Shown piece by piece: positions 54,177 through 64,000 of a stretch of 64,000 nt of DNA (position 1 is its first letter; each line of letters opens with the position of its first letter). The DNA comes from Phymatolithon calcareum. Its lineage: Eukaryota > Rhodophyta > Florideophyceae > Hapalidiales. The position numbers and the translations under genes were made by a program. The stretch covers positions 1,240,001 to 1,304,000 of the forward strand of contig OZ345353.1 of NCBI GenBank assembly GCA_977006965.1, read 5' to 3'. A model generated the notes under the pieces. That model had not been told where the DNA came from. It was given only the letters and a program-made list of their open reading frames with translations, and searched no databases.

Positions 54177-54850
54177 GAGTGAACGCTCTTCCGCCAGGCA
54201 TTCAGTCCACTATCCAGAGGAAGGTCAGACAGACTTGTACTTCTGTGCCGAAACCAAGCCCCGAACAAAAGACGGAAACTTTCTGTCAAGATGACGAGGA
54301 GAACAAACGACTAAGAAAAGAGGTACTAAGAACAGCCGCCTGGCTGCAGAAACAACCAATAGCTCCAGTTTAAGAACCCCCCCGAAGTTTTCTTCCAGAG
54401 CGAGCTTCCGTTGAGGAGCGCCGCCGAAGTTCTCCGCCCGAGTGAGCTCCCGATTAAGAGCCTCACACGCGAAGTTGTCCCCCCGAGCGGGCTTCCGTTC
54501 AAAAAAACCCCGAATTTGTCCCCCCAAGTGAGCTCCCGATCAAGAGCCCCCCCCCACGCAAAGCGTCCTGCCGAGCGGGCTTCCGTTTAAGAGCCTCCTC
54601 CCCGATTTGTTGTCAACAGGGAAAGAGGACGTTGCGCTTTCGAGGTTTTTGCCCTACTTTGGCATTTTTTACTGCGGAGAAGAAGAACGTAGCAAATGAT
54701 GGATACTAGCATTGGAGAAGATGAAGATGAATGGAGCAATCCTGAGTTAGGAACATAGTTGTTACACAGAGAAGTTACTGAAGCCCAAACTGCTCTGTTG
54801 TCGGTAAATCTGGCGTTGAGGGCTTGTAAAATAAAAATATAAAATTTCCC
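54177..54850 (+). pseudogene. LINE-B C-terminal part and 3' end
   Basis: It resumes LINE-B with VNALPPGIQSTIQRKVRQTC and ENKRLRKEVLRTAAWLQKQ, stops at 54370, and crosses a coding minisatellite. The 3' end is GGCGTTGAGGGCTTGTAAAA then ATAAAATTTCCCCCC, the same terminal type as LINE-A (no poly(A)). Confidence 0.72.
54370..54610 (+). repeat. Minisatellite with alternating units
   Basis: Five to six units of 41-46 bp. The unit cores alternate between GAGCGGGCTTCCGTT (54398, 54485 and 54575 regions) and GAGTGAGCTCCCGAT (54442 and 54528 regions), giving an A-B-A-B-A order with a dimer period of about 85 bp. On the plus strand each unit encodes a peptide of the form EV..PSELPIKSL, in line with the LINE frame. 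Confidence 0.75.
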
Positions 54851-55800
54851 CCCAAGAGCTCCAGTCTACCAGAAACAACATTGGCACTATGGAAAGCAGA
54901 GAACCGTTTGTGAAAACAGACAAACACATTCAAGCAAAACAGTCTGCCGAGTCCCCCTTGGACTCGAAGGTATATCAGACACGAAATTGATTCAACGCCT
55001 GAAGATTGCAACGTCAGCCGTGTATGCGTTGCGTGCACCTGAAATATTCAAGAAAGGGCTGACCATCCAAAAGTGTATCAAAGTGTACAAGGCACTAGTC
55101 TAGCCACGTTGGGAATACGCAATGCATCTAAGGCCATGTAGCGAAGACATTTTGAAGACCGCAAAGGAAGTTGAAAAAAGGTTCTTCAGCCAAATGTTTG
55201 TCCTCTCTCCAGAGGAAGGACAAACAGACTCCGACTGCTGTATAGAATCCAAGCCCCCAACAACAGGCGGGAAGTCCGTGCCTACAAGATGCTCAGGAGA
55301 ACAAAGGACATAGAAAAGATGTATGTAGAAAAGCCGCCTGAGAGCAAAAACAATCAAAAGCTTCAGTCTACCAGGAACGACATTGCCGCTGTGGAAAACA
55401 GGGAACCGTTTGTGAAAGCAACGAAACGCAATCAAGCAAACCAGTATGCCGATATGCTTCGATCCAATTCCTTACAATGTTAGTAGATCGTCCCGAATTG
55501 AAGAGGAAGAGGAGAATCCCTTGTGACAAGACGAGCGAGCTACCAGCAAACTTCAAACTTTAGAAGGTGAATCACAGGAATTTTTGGGCTTCCGTACATC
55601 TGCAGAAGATTTCTACAGGTGTCGCAACAAGTATGGTGGAAAGATTTGGAAATCGAGCTCGATAGCACATGGAAATGCTAGAAAACAATTTGTCAGTATA
55701 TGACCTGAAAGGAGACAAAAGACTAGATACCGAGAAAGCACTTAACGAGCTTCTGGTATTCAGAAAGGCCATCATCGAGTGCGTGGTAAACGAGGAAAGA
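54851..55800 (+). pseudogene. Second LINE-B-like C-terminal fragment
   Basis: A plus-strand LINE end with stops: GLEGISDTK, KCIKVYKAL, PRWEYAMHLRP (55000-55135), RLLYRIQAPNNRREV, then a charged region to about 55800. The order parallels 46055-46287 plus 54177-54370. The segment GTCTACCAG..ACGACATTG..GGAACCG at 55372-55412 also occurs at 54867-54910, so the left part may be a duplication. Confidence 0.65.
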
Positions 55801-55984
55801 CAGCTCTGAAATCAAGATACGAGAATTCAAGTAGATGTCCTCAGGACGCGAAGCCTAATAGCTGGTTCATCAGCAGCGAACTCACAAGAACACCACATAG
55901 AAGATAGGACGATCTCGGTTCCAAACTTTTCTCACCAGGTATAACAAGCGGAAAGTTTCGGCGGTCTTCGCACCGGAAGATAGC

Positions 55985-56055
55985 AACTGAGGAAGCCTTG
56001 CCCGTACATTCGTAAGCTTCTGAGGCTTTTAAAAAACTTCAATTGAAAAAAACTG
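55985..56055 (+). mobile_element. Poly(A) retroposon 3' end
   Basis: CTGAGGAAGCCTTGCCC, CTTCTGAGGCTTTTAAAA, then CAATTGAAAAAAAC. It matches the 3' ends of the elements at 8726-8961 and 12508-13399. Confidence 0.65.
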
Positions 56056-57789
56056 CTCAGTGGTCTTCAAAAACCTACCTCTGGTCCCCTGAAGGGTTTT
56101 AAGGCGGAAATTAGTCCACGTCCATTTGTCACACAGACGGGTCCGATTTTCAGGGAGTGATTACTGTGGTAGCGCAGATCGGCGGATCGACGCCACTAAA
56201 TAGTTCGGGAACGGTTGGCCGTTGAGGCCGTGCAAGGCTCCAGCGATTGATCTCTCCCGATGGAGGACAGTGGCAGAGCAAACAACAAAACACACACACG
56301 GACTTGGGGTCCAATCGCAAGAGGACACCAACGTCCGTACGCAGACAAAGGGGCGAGGGTCCTAGGACCGAGGCTTGACCGACGGCGCAGAGTAGAGGTC
56401 GTCCGCGAGGCCTTCCCTGAGGCGAAAGGTCCGCGAAGGTTGGAACTGAAAACGGTCGATCTGGACCAAACACGGGTTGCCCCTTTTACTGAGGGCCGGC
56501 GGCCAAAAGCCCGCCATATACTACCATATCGGTCTTATCATACTAGAAATAAACCTAAACGGAGTGGACGACGGAGTCGAGGGCACAGTGTGTAAGCCTA
56601 TGTGGGCTGTAATGGTCGGGGAAAAGCAAGGCCTCAGGGCCACCCATCCATACTACTAAAATTACTCTGCTGTTTTGAAATGTGGGTTTCCTTAGCCTGT
56701 TACATGACCAGGAGCTCTTCCAATGCTCGCTTCGACCATACACTGTTCTCTTTTGAGACTCTGACCTCCGAGTGTCCGCTTTTTAGTTCTCTGTTCTTAA
56801 TTGTCACGGATGAGGATGTGTGGGCCTTGGAGATTCAGGCGAGGCCAATGACAAGCAAGATTATGTTTCCACTGGTTTGTTGAAATGTACAGTAGGGATT
56901 GATATATCGGCGAACTCCACTGGATTTAGGCCGCTTCCACTGCTTTATAGCGTAGATGGTATTGGCGCACGAGAACGCCATATCATGCACGAAGTTCATT
57001 AATGATCTACAGAAACAGGTAATTAGCGGTTTGGTACGTTGCTGGGGAGGGAAATTTCAAACTTGAAACAGGCCGCGAAAATGAAGGCACGAGAATTTGC
57101 GCGCGGGAACATAAAATCAGAGAGGGAGACACAGAGATAGAAAGACAAGGGGAAGAGGCCCGGATAGGTTGCGGTGTCATGAAAAGAGTAAAGCAAACAC
57201 GTTCGTTTCTGCATCAATCTAAGTTGACTCGATCCTCCTGTGTTCCTGAATATAAGCGGGGCGAACAGGCAGACGGTCACGCCCGGAAACCAACGCCAGT
57301 CCATTCGATGAGGACAGAAGTACTCATGGGTGGAAACATTCCATATTACCACTTGAGGGCAAGAGTCCTGTGCCTTCTTGAGTTAAAGAGCAGGTCCAGT
57401 GGTAGTATAATATTTGAGAGTGGGATAGGTAAGTCATTGCCCTTCTACGTCTCCACTGCGGCCTCGATGATGATGGTCCTTTCGTTATGCCCGATGTTTG
57501 TCTTAGCTGACGTTTCATATGCAACTTCGCGTAAGTGCCTGTTCACTTTCTCGAAGATGATATCTCGCGCCGTTTCTTCGCATTATTTGTTTCCGAGCTC
57601 CTTTGTCGGTCATTCTGCTCTCGCAATTTCAAAGTCAAGGAATAACACCATCGAGCGGACAAAAAACAACATACCTCAAGTGACTCCGTTTGCCAGACAT
57701 GTACAGTTTTCTGACACCCCAAGGGATTTGTAAACCACCACGAACGTTTCAAGGCGCCCGAAACAATGCTGCTAATTTTTAGTCCCGTG
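56056..57789. other. No recognisable gene
   Basis: Frames up to 184 codons (57179-57733 plus) and 111 codons (56260-56595 plus) have no motif I know. The part from 57000 may contain the lost 5' half of the gypsy element that follows, but I cannot show it. Confidence 0.4.
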
Positions 57790-60500
57790 TTGAACCGTGC
57801 TTTACCTCCATCCAGGACCATCTAACGTCCTGGCTCGACGACTTTTTAATTCATGAGGAAATAGAGGAAGCGCTAATTGATGCACTCGAAATCTTTTTTC
57901 AAGTCTGCCAGGGCCGAAGACTGAAATCTCCACCCTAAAAACGGTCCTATTCGCCGCAAAGGTTCGTTGGTGCGGTCGTGTGATTGACAAGGAAGAGGTT
58001 CACTTTGACCCCATCCGCATCAGTGGTATCAAAGATGCACAACCACCTCTCAATGCTGCTGAGCTCTCCCAGAATGTACATTGTCTACGATGTATGGCGT
58101 TTGGTATACCTGACTTCGCGTAACGAAATTCGTGCTCTCCGCGATATCCTCGAAAAGGCATACGCAATGGCGGGCTCGCGAAAAAATGTCTATAAAACAG
58201 ATTTCACTTTTAAGTCTTCAATGGGTACAAGAGCACCTGAATGCTTTCAATGATCTACATGAAGGGCTTAGCGAAATTATCTGACTCTCACACCGAAACA
58301 CGGAGAAAGCTCTTTGCGTTTACACCGACGCATCAGAGATGAGATAGGCCGCTGTATTAACGCAAGGCATTGAAAAAGACCTGAGCTTGCCCGTCAATGA
58401 GCAGCGTCACGAGCCCCTAGCGTTCCTCTGCGCCTATTTCAAAGGATCAAAAATGCGCTGGACGAATTTTGAAAAAAAATCCTTCGCTATTTACCAAGTA
58501 TTTCGTAAAATGGAATACATGTTTCTCACCGAGACTAATGGGAGCCTTTTCACGGACTGCAGGAACTTGATTTTCGTGTACAACCCACTACCGGTGGAGC
58601 CCAGCTTAGGGCGCCATGTCATCAGCAAAGTGCAACGCTGGAGCTTGTACCTTTCACGTTTTATCTACTCAATCGAACACATTGAGGGAGACCGCAACAT
58701 CTTCACCGACATGATTTCGCGCTGGTACCATGGGTACAGAGGAGGACCAGTGGCTTTGAAAAGGCTACCCAAGTAATCCTTTAAAAGGACATCGTGGAAT
58801 CCCCACTCTTGGATGACTTCGAATGGCCAAATCTCACACTGATTACCAAAGAGCAAGTCAAGCACATGATTACCAAGCCGCATTGTGCCATCTCGGATGA
58901 TGCGAACGTATTACGCTTCAACTACGGCGTCTCAGTATCGGACTCATCCACTGATCTGCACTGGAAATGTCTGGTCATCTCGTATTGTTGCGCCGCTGGA
59001 AAGCGCGGAATCGAATCTACGATAAGCTCTCTCAAGGAGTTTTGCAATTGGTCAAGCATGGAGGCCGATGCCAAAAATTTGTTCGGAATTTCATTAAATG
59101 TATCACGTCTAAATCCGGGCTCAAAAGTCCTCGGTCGCTATCACTCACCACACACACAATCCTTCCGAATGAAGTGCTGTACTTCGATTTTCTGTTCATG
59201 GGATATGGAACTGGTGACCTCGAATATATTCTGGCACTTCGCTACGACCTTTCAAGCGACCTATGGCTGTGTCAATTTTCCGCAGCGGACGCTGAGTCCG
59301 CGGCATGTGCCATTGCTCGCTGGTTACGCACATTCACAGGCATGACTGCTTGGATCAATGACCGAGGAAGTCATTTCAAGAACAAATTACTGGAAGACCT
59401 TGCCAGTACACACATCACCGCCACTATTTCACCATAGCGTGCTCTCCGTGGATTAACGGTACCGTTGAAAGCTGCATGCGACACATTCTCGCTGCATGTA
59501 ATGCTCTTCTATCCGAGTTGAAGCTAGGCCCGCAAGACTGGCCACAAGTACTACCATTAGTACAAACTACTTTCAACGAGACTCCTCTCTAGCGTCTTGG
59601 CAACTCTCGGCGTGGAACACACCTCTCCCCGCTCGAAGTCATGACCGGTATTGCTCCAAGTCGCTCTCAGCACCAAGTGTCGGTGACCGATGAGATGGAT
59701 ACCAAACTGATAGCAGTGTCTGCCGTAAGTCTGCCCAATTGGTGGACATTGCCTCTGCTCAAGATGCGATGCACAATAGGCACAAGTTAACATCCGGCCG
59801 AGTGGATGCGAACTGCAAGCGCCAAATCGAATTCCACAACAAGAACACAAATTTCATATCCCCCAATTTTGTGGTTGGCGACTTTGCCGTTGTGCGATCC
59901 ATGAAAAAACGAAACCACAAACTCTCGTTCCGCTGGAAAGGGCCGCATCGCGTGACCGCCTGCATTGATGACTTGCTCTACCGTGTGACTACGCTATGAG
60001 GAAGGTCAGTTGAAGGTGTCCACGCCGCTTGTCTTCTTCCATACAGAGCAGCTCTCGATAACACTGAATTATCTAAGGAGCTTCTTGATCACGCGGCACA
60101 CACTGAAGCCGAATATGAAATGGTCGAAACAATTAAGGACATTGTCGGAGACCCCGAAGGGATCTTCCTACAGGTACAGTGGCTTGGGCTTCCGGACAAA
60201 AGATTGCACGTGGCAACCGTCTCGAACTCTACAAGGACATTCCCGAACATGTGGCATCGTTTCTCGACACGACGAAGAAAAATATACTCTCCGTAAAGGC
60301 AAAGGCTGTCGTCAAAGCGTTGAATTGCCCATATGTGCATTCGGACTGACATTTCACGGTCGAGAAAAGTCATGGGGCGGTGTAAACGCACGTAACGTCA
60401 CCCACGGAACAAGTTGTCTCCACGGAGCCTACTACAAAAACTATCATCTCAATGGTAGGCTCAAATTAGACAAAACCTCAATCGTAGGACTTTGAATTCT
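57790..60500 (+). pseudogene. Ty3/gypsy polyprotein remnant with probable chromodomain
   Basis: Domains in order: the end of RT with SWLDDFLIHEEIEE (the xDD active-site box, near 57830), RVKWCG-like FVGAVV and ELSQ block to 58100; RNase H from 58290, with RHEPLAFLCAYFKGSKMRW, IYQVFRKMEYMF, FTDCRNLIFVYNP; integrase from about 58970 with LYFDFLFMGYGTGDLEYI (first catalytic aspartate), WINDRGSHFKNKLLEDL (second) and NGTVES-type sequence near 59455; a C-terminal part near 59860 (GDFAVVRSMKKRNHKLSFRW, KGPHRV); then EMVETIKDIVGDPEGIFLQV and QWLGLPDKR (60115-60200), which fit a chromodomain. RT-RNase H-integrase order defines gypsy. Numerous frameshifts; no LTRs found. A chromodomain would steer integration to particular chromatin. 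Confidence 0.78.
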
Positions 60501-60689
60501 CTTTTGGGTAGCCTAAAGCCAGCAAATCCGAAGATCAAATCAACTTCTACAACCTTTGTTCAATAGTTCATGCTATACGTTTCTTTGCAAGGAACCTATT
60601 TTATAGAGGGAATGCTTGCCCTCCTTGAGAATAAACTCAGATTTTCACCAAAAACGGTCAAGGTGGGGACGGAAAGGCCCGCACCAGTC

Positions 60690-60845
60690 CGTATACCCCA
60701 CTGAATCGTGTTACAGCAACAAAAAAGAAACTCTGCCATAGACAGAAGCCAGCCGAAAACTTTTTGCACTAGGAAAGCTGACCCAAGCGTCAGCAGATGC
60801 GTTGGTAACTTTTAAATAATAATCTACCTTTCTTCTTCTTCCAGG
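60690..60845 (+). mobile_element. CTT-tailed retroposon 3' end
   Basis: TACCCCACTGAATCGTGTTA, CCAAGCGTCAGCAGATGCG, TTGGTAACTTTTAAATAAT, then CTTTCTTCTTCTTCC. It is the best copy of this end; the minus copy at 15196 shares all three blocks. Confidence 0.75.
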
Positions 60846-62525
60846 TTGAATTTGTGTCTGTTGCTACTCACATGAGGAACTTCAAGGAGACGTGGAATTA
60901 TGAGCCTCGTCGTAACATTGTCGACAATAGAAGCTAAGACATGCTCTAAAGTCAAGCCATGGTATACAAGATCGCCTTTGAAGTGTGCAACGTGATTCTC
61001 CACGGACCAAGCTGCAATACTTGAATGTATTGATTGACATCTTGGAGTCACCATTGTGAAATTTGCGATAGATTTCATCTTCGACAGTATCAAGATGAAG
61101 ATTATTCATGATCACTATATCAAGAATTGCAAAAACACTCTTGCCCCGAAGTGACCCAGAAGAGGCACCAAAAAAGAATCGATCGTAGCAACTGGCTTTT
61201 TGCACTCCTGGACGTGTTCATAAGCTCGCCAACACAGTAGTGTTTTACATTGTGCCGGCACAGATTGGTGAAGCCGAATCTAAGTTGGACTTCTGCGACC
61301 TTTAAGCATCCTGGCTTCTGATACTGCTTTGTTCTATTCCTTCGTGAGCGTTCTGCCGCGCTTGTCGGTGTTGATCCGGGTGCGATTTTTTGCCGGCATG
61401 TCTCCAAGGTTAAGCACTGGAGCTGAACGGATGGGTTTCCTTAATTAACTTAGTTACCGGTTTAATACCTAATTCTACCCAAAACAAGATGAGGATTAAA
61501 GGTAGTTTTAATCCTGGTTTGGCTCGGTTGGCACATTAAAACAGGTTTTGGCCAGACGGGGATCTCATGACCTCACAGCTGTAATCAAAAGGAGCGTTCA
61601 GGCAACGCGCGCAGCTCCGAACAGTACGAAAGTTATAATGAACGGCAGATTCCATGAGAGTTTATTTTTTCCAAAGATTGGGAAAAGTCCAGCTTAATTC
61701 GGGGAAAAAATTAGGCTTTGGTGAAACGGAAGGTTTCACCCCAGTTATCATAGGTAGCAATGGTGCACGCAGGCACCAGAGAGGAGTCGATGAAGGCACG
61801 GAGCGACAGAGCCGAGGGCCTTACAACGACTCCATTTTCCTTTTGTTGTTTTTATTGCTCGAGGCGCCGAGTTGAGAGGAGGGCGACTGTGATGGTTCGG
61901 AATCCAGCGAAAACGCGGATCAAATCGAACCGAACCTAACCGACGCCGACCGCATGAGGAGCATCCACGTTTTCTTTTTTCTATGTGAACGGTCGGCGCT
62001 GCAAGCTCGATCGGTTCAGGTACGCAGAATTTCGAGCGGAATGGATGCTTTGCGCAAACGGCACTCTAAACCGAGTCGGACAGTGCATGCGGAACGCCTC
62101 ACGGGCAGCGATTCCCACGAAAGAACGGTCAACGAAAACCAAAAGATTGAGTTTAACCGATGAAAAATCGCTACATGCAACGGACATTATAATCCAGCAC
62201 GTGGGGCGAGAAGCGCCCCCCGCCCCAAAAAACAAGTGCCCGCAGCCAAAACTTGTTTCTTGCGAACCCCTTATAAGCGCGGCATGCACCAGGTAACTCA
62301 AACACATTGAGAACGCAGCTCCCAGCGGATTACTGGGAAAGACGCCACAGCGCGTTTCCCGGACAAGTACTGCAGAGCGCAGAAGTGGGAAGGAACGAAT
62401 TCAAAGCGAAACAGTGTGCGTGACGCGCAAGAAGCAATTCAACCGGTCGATTGGAACGAGCGCGCCAAGAATGGGTACTGAGGAGAACCGACACTCCCAC
62501 ACCACGCGACAAAATCATTCTAAGC
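60846..62525. other. No recognisable gene; leader of the downstream frame
   Basis: Minus-strand frames at 61120-61407 and 60882-61205 are unassigned. An oddly repetitive stretch at 61440-61560 holds TTAATTAACTTAGTTACCGG and alternating TTTAATCCTGG/GGATTAAAG. The frame of the downstream gene is closed by a TGA at 62421, so 62424-62525 is in-frame but lacks an ATG. I could not identify an LTR or a primer-binding site. Confidence 0.4.
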
Positions 62526-64000
62526 ATGGATACGAGTTGTAACGGAATCGCGTCCAGAATGAGGGCGCTCGCGGCTGCCGCGCAAGATCAACCTCAGGAT
62601 GCGACTGTAGGGAATCCATCGCCTACAGATGTGCCAGGAGTCGTATACTCGGTAACACATGCCGAGGCGGTGGCCAATGGGTGGCCCTTGGACGGAATAC
62701 GGCCTCTAGGAAGGAAAGGAGTGTTCGCAGAGTGCGAAACTTCCCACAGGGGAACACACAAGTACCTGGCTATCCAGTCCCTCGGAGGTCCATTTATCCA
62801 AAACTCAATCACAGAGCAGCACCAGTCTGAAGAATCCGGGACCGAAACTGGGGACACGGCCGATTCGGAGGCGCAAAAGCTCATATTTCCGAACTTGGAT
62901 GCTGTTCTGGCAAAAACGCTGTCGACGCCATTCCAGTTCGTCTCCACTGTTGTCGAGTCTGAGTGGTTCACGAACACTAGCGCCATCGGTCCAGTTGCCG
63001 ATACTGTACAGGCGATCCTAAACGATACCGGCGTCAAGAAAAAAATGGAAGGCTTGACGGCACAGCAAATTGCGGTGCAAAAGTTCGACGCGTTGCTGAC
63101 CCTGGCGCAGTTCCGTGACGGACGGAAGGGAAATATATCCTGGTTGGGGTCCCCGAGAATTCCAGAGCAGTTCTTTCGGGCGGTGCAACTCAGAGTGGCT
63201 GCCATGTCTAGCCCAGTGTGGCGTTGTCCTCCGGAGGAATTCATTATTGGAATTGTGCGGAAAACTGCAGACATTTTGGCACTGGCGCGCGCCACTACGA
63301 AGACAATCTCTTCAACAGGACAGATGGAGTGGAGCGAGGTGGACAGCCTAATGATGCGAGCGCGTCAACTGAAAGCAAACGTAGAGCTGGATGTCATCGA
63401 CGGCGGCCGTACGTGGAAGGAAGTTTGCAATTCCGCCGGAGGCGGAAACTTGGATGATATCATGACCATGATACTAGATCAGAGACGAGAGCGGGAGATG
63501 CACCGAGCCCTGTGGGCCGGTACTCCAGATACTCCGGGGAGGGACTCTGACAGAGCTCTCGGGCTGCCACGCCCAACGTTTGTCCTGCGGAATGAGCCAA
63601 AGGACGGTGAATCGAAACTCTCGGAAAGAGAGATAGATGAGCTGGAAGGTTATCTGAGAAGAGGTGCCACAGCGGAGATAGGAATCGGGAAAGCACGACT
63701 GCTGACCGAAGCGGCTGGAGATGTGCTTAAAGCACACCAGCCAGGAGGAAACGACCTAACGCGCGTGTCATTCCCTGCGATTGGGAAGGACTTCATTGGC
63801 GCGGTGCGCGATGAAATGTACAAGGAGAACTCCTTGCGTTTAGTCCCAGAGGTCGCGCTGACCAAGCTGTTGACGCTACGCATGCGAACAAGCGATGGAT
63901 TGAGGCTCGAGCTCTTCGGCGGTGTGGCTTTTAAAGACATCTCGGATGAGACACCTGACTTTGTAAAAGTGCAGGCAGCAACAAGGAACATCCTGACACG
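62526..64000 (+). CDS. Unrecognised protein, open to the window edge (at least 491 aa)
   Basis: From the ATG at 62526 (MDTSCNGIASRMRALAAAAQ) I read 491 codons without a stop to the last base. The upstream in-frame stop is TGA at 62421-62423, so the N-terminus is within the window. The protein is soluble-looking, without signal peptide or membrane segments. An acidic Ser/Glu-rich stretch lies near residues 95-120. A central helical region holds QKFDALLTLAQFRDGRKGN, ISWLGSPRIPEQFF and WRCPPEEFIIGIVRKTADI; a charged stretch near residue 325 has QRREREMHRALW, and EREIDELEGYLRRG follows near residue 375. I recognise no domain. Its length, lack of RT motifs and position among retroelements would allow a retroelement gag or capsid, or a host gene; both are guesses. 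It is the only long intact frame in the right 10 kb. Confidence 0.7.
   Translation, partial: MDTSCNGIASRMRALAAAAQDQPQDATVGNPSPTDVPGVVYSVTHAEAVANGWPLDGIRPLGRKGVFAECETSHRGTHKYLAIQSLGGPFIQNSITEQHQSEESGTETGDTADSEAQKLIFPNLDAVLAKTLSTPFQFVSTVVESEWFTNTSAIGPVADTVQAILNDTGVKKKMEGLTAQQIAVQKFDALLTLAQFRDGRKGNISWLGSPRIPEQFFRAVQLRVAAMSSPVWRCPPEEFIIGIVRKTADILALARATTKTISSTGQMEWSEVDSLMMRARQLKANVELDVIDGGRTWKEVCNSAGGGNLDDIMTMILDQRREREMHRALWAGTPDTPGRDSDRALGLPRPTFVLRNEPKDGESKLSEREIDELEGYLRRGATAEIGIGKARLLTEAAGDVLKAHQPGGNDLTRVSFPAIGKDFIGAVRDEMYKENSLRLVPEVALTKLLTLRMRTSDGLRLELFGGVAFKDISDETPDFVKVQAATRNILT

Larger units (their letters stand above)
46283..54181 (+). mobile_element. Copia-2: complete Ty1/copia retrotransposon inside LINE-B
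   Basis: Two LTRs (46288-46652, 53795-54176) enclose gag, protease, integrase, RT and RNase H in copia order. The flanks GAGTC (46283-46287) and GAGTG (54177-54181) form a 5 bp target duplication with one change, and the LINE-B frame continues across it (AGSG, then VNALPPG). The internal part carries a piggyBac-like element at 48685-51274. All coding parts have stops or frameshifts. Confidence 0.85.

Noticed and set aside
57179-57733. A 184-codon plus-strand frame
   Set aside because: No motif, no start context or neighbour to support it; left as unassigned sequence.
62594-63295. A 233-codon minus-strand frame
   Set aside because: It is exactly antisense to the much longer plus-strand frame from 62526, whose codons fit a protein better; mirror frames like this are common in GC-balanced coding sequence.
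1-64000. CRISPR arrays, bacterial operons, rRNA or clear tRNA genes
   Set aside because: No regularly spaced short repeats, no ribosome-binding-site-led gene runs, and no cloverleaf-forming segment with both A and B boxes were found; introns and transposon classes show a eukaryotic nuclear sequence.

Overview
The window is a stretch of eukaryotic nuclear DNA made mostly of decayed, nested transposable elements around a very small amount of host sequence. Evidence for a eukaryote: a three-exon gene with 63 and 64 bp GT-AG introns, CDCA7-type zinc-finger proteins, two Ty1/copia elements, one Ty3/gypsy element, several non-LTR retrotransposon (LINE) families, and piggyBac, pogo/Tigger and hAT DNA transposons. 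Short introns and this transposon mix would fit a red alga or an oomycete; the sequence alone does not let me choose.

Host genes: a CDCA7-like zinc-finger gene at 2671-3483 (minus), a BLOC1S1/GCN5L1-like gene at 24074-24641 (plus, two introns) and a second CDCA7-like gene at 25189-26226 (plus). The last two lie in a GC-richer island of about 2.2 kb. A frame open from 62526 to the window end (491 codons, no stop) encodes a protein I do not recognise.

Layout. 0-16 kb: sparse sequence with one zinc-finger gene and scattered 3' ends of LINEs and short retroposons, many with target-site duplications (TSDs) readable by eye. 16-22 kb: an isolated copia LTR split by two insertions, then two minus-strand LINEs, one interrupted twice and one of those insertions itself interrupted. 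22-35 kb: the host island and long unassigned sequence. 35-44.6 kb: a minus-strand copia element (Copia-1) with a hAT element in its 3' LTR and a pogo/Tigger element in its coding region. 44.6-54.9 kb: a plus-strand LINE abutting the truncated 5' LTR of Copia-1. It carries an unclassified 1000 bp insertion and a complete copia element (Copia-2, both LTRs), and a piggyBac-like element lies inside Copia-2. 55-60.5 kb: another LINE fragment and a decayed gypsy element with a probable chromodomain. 60.5-64 kb: a retroposon 3' end, unassigned sequence and the large open frame.

Nearly all transposon genes carry stops or frameshifts, so the region records past insertions rather than a working gene system. 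The most unusual signals are: retroposon 3' ends that share an AT-rich core but carry different terminal tails; four perfect palindromes with a single-base centre; the 1000 bp insertion of unknown type; and the open frame at the right edge.
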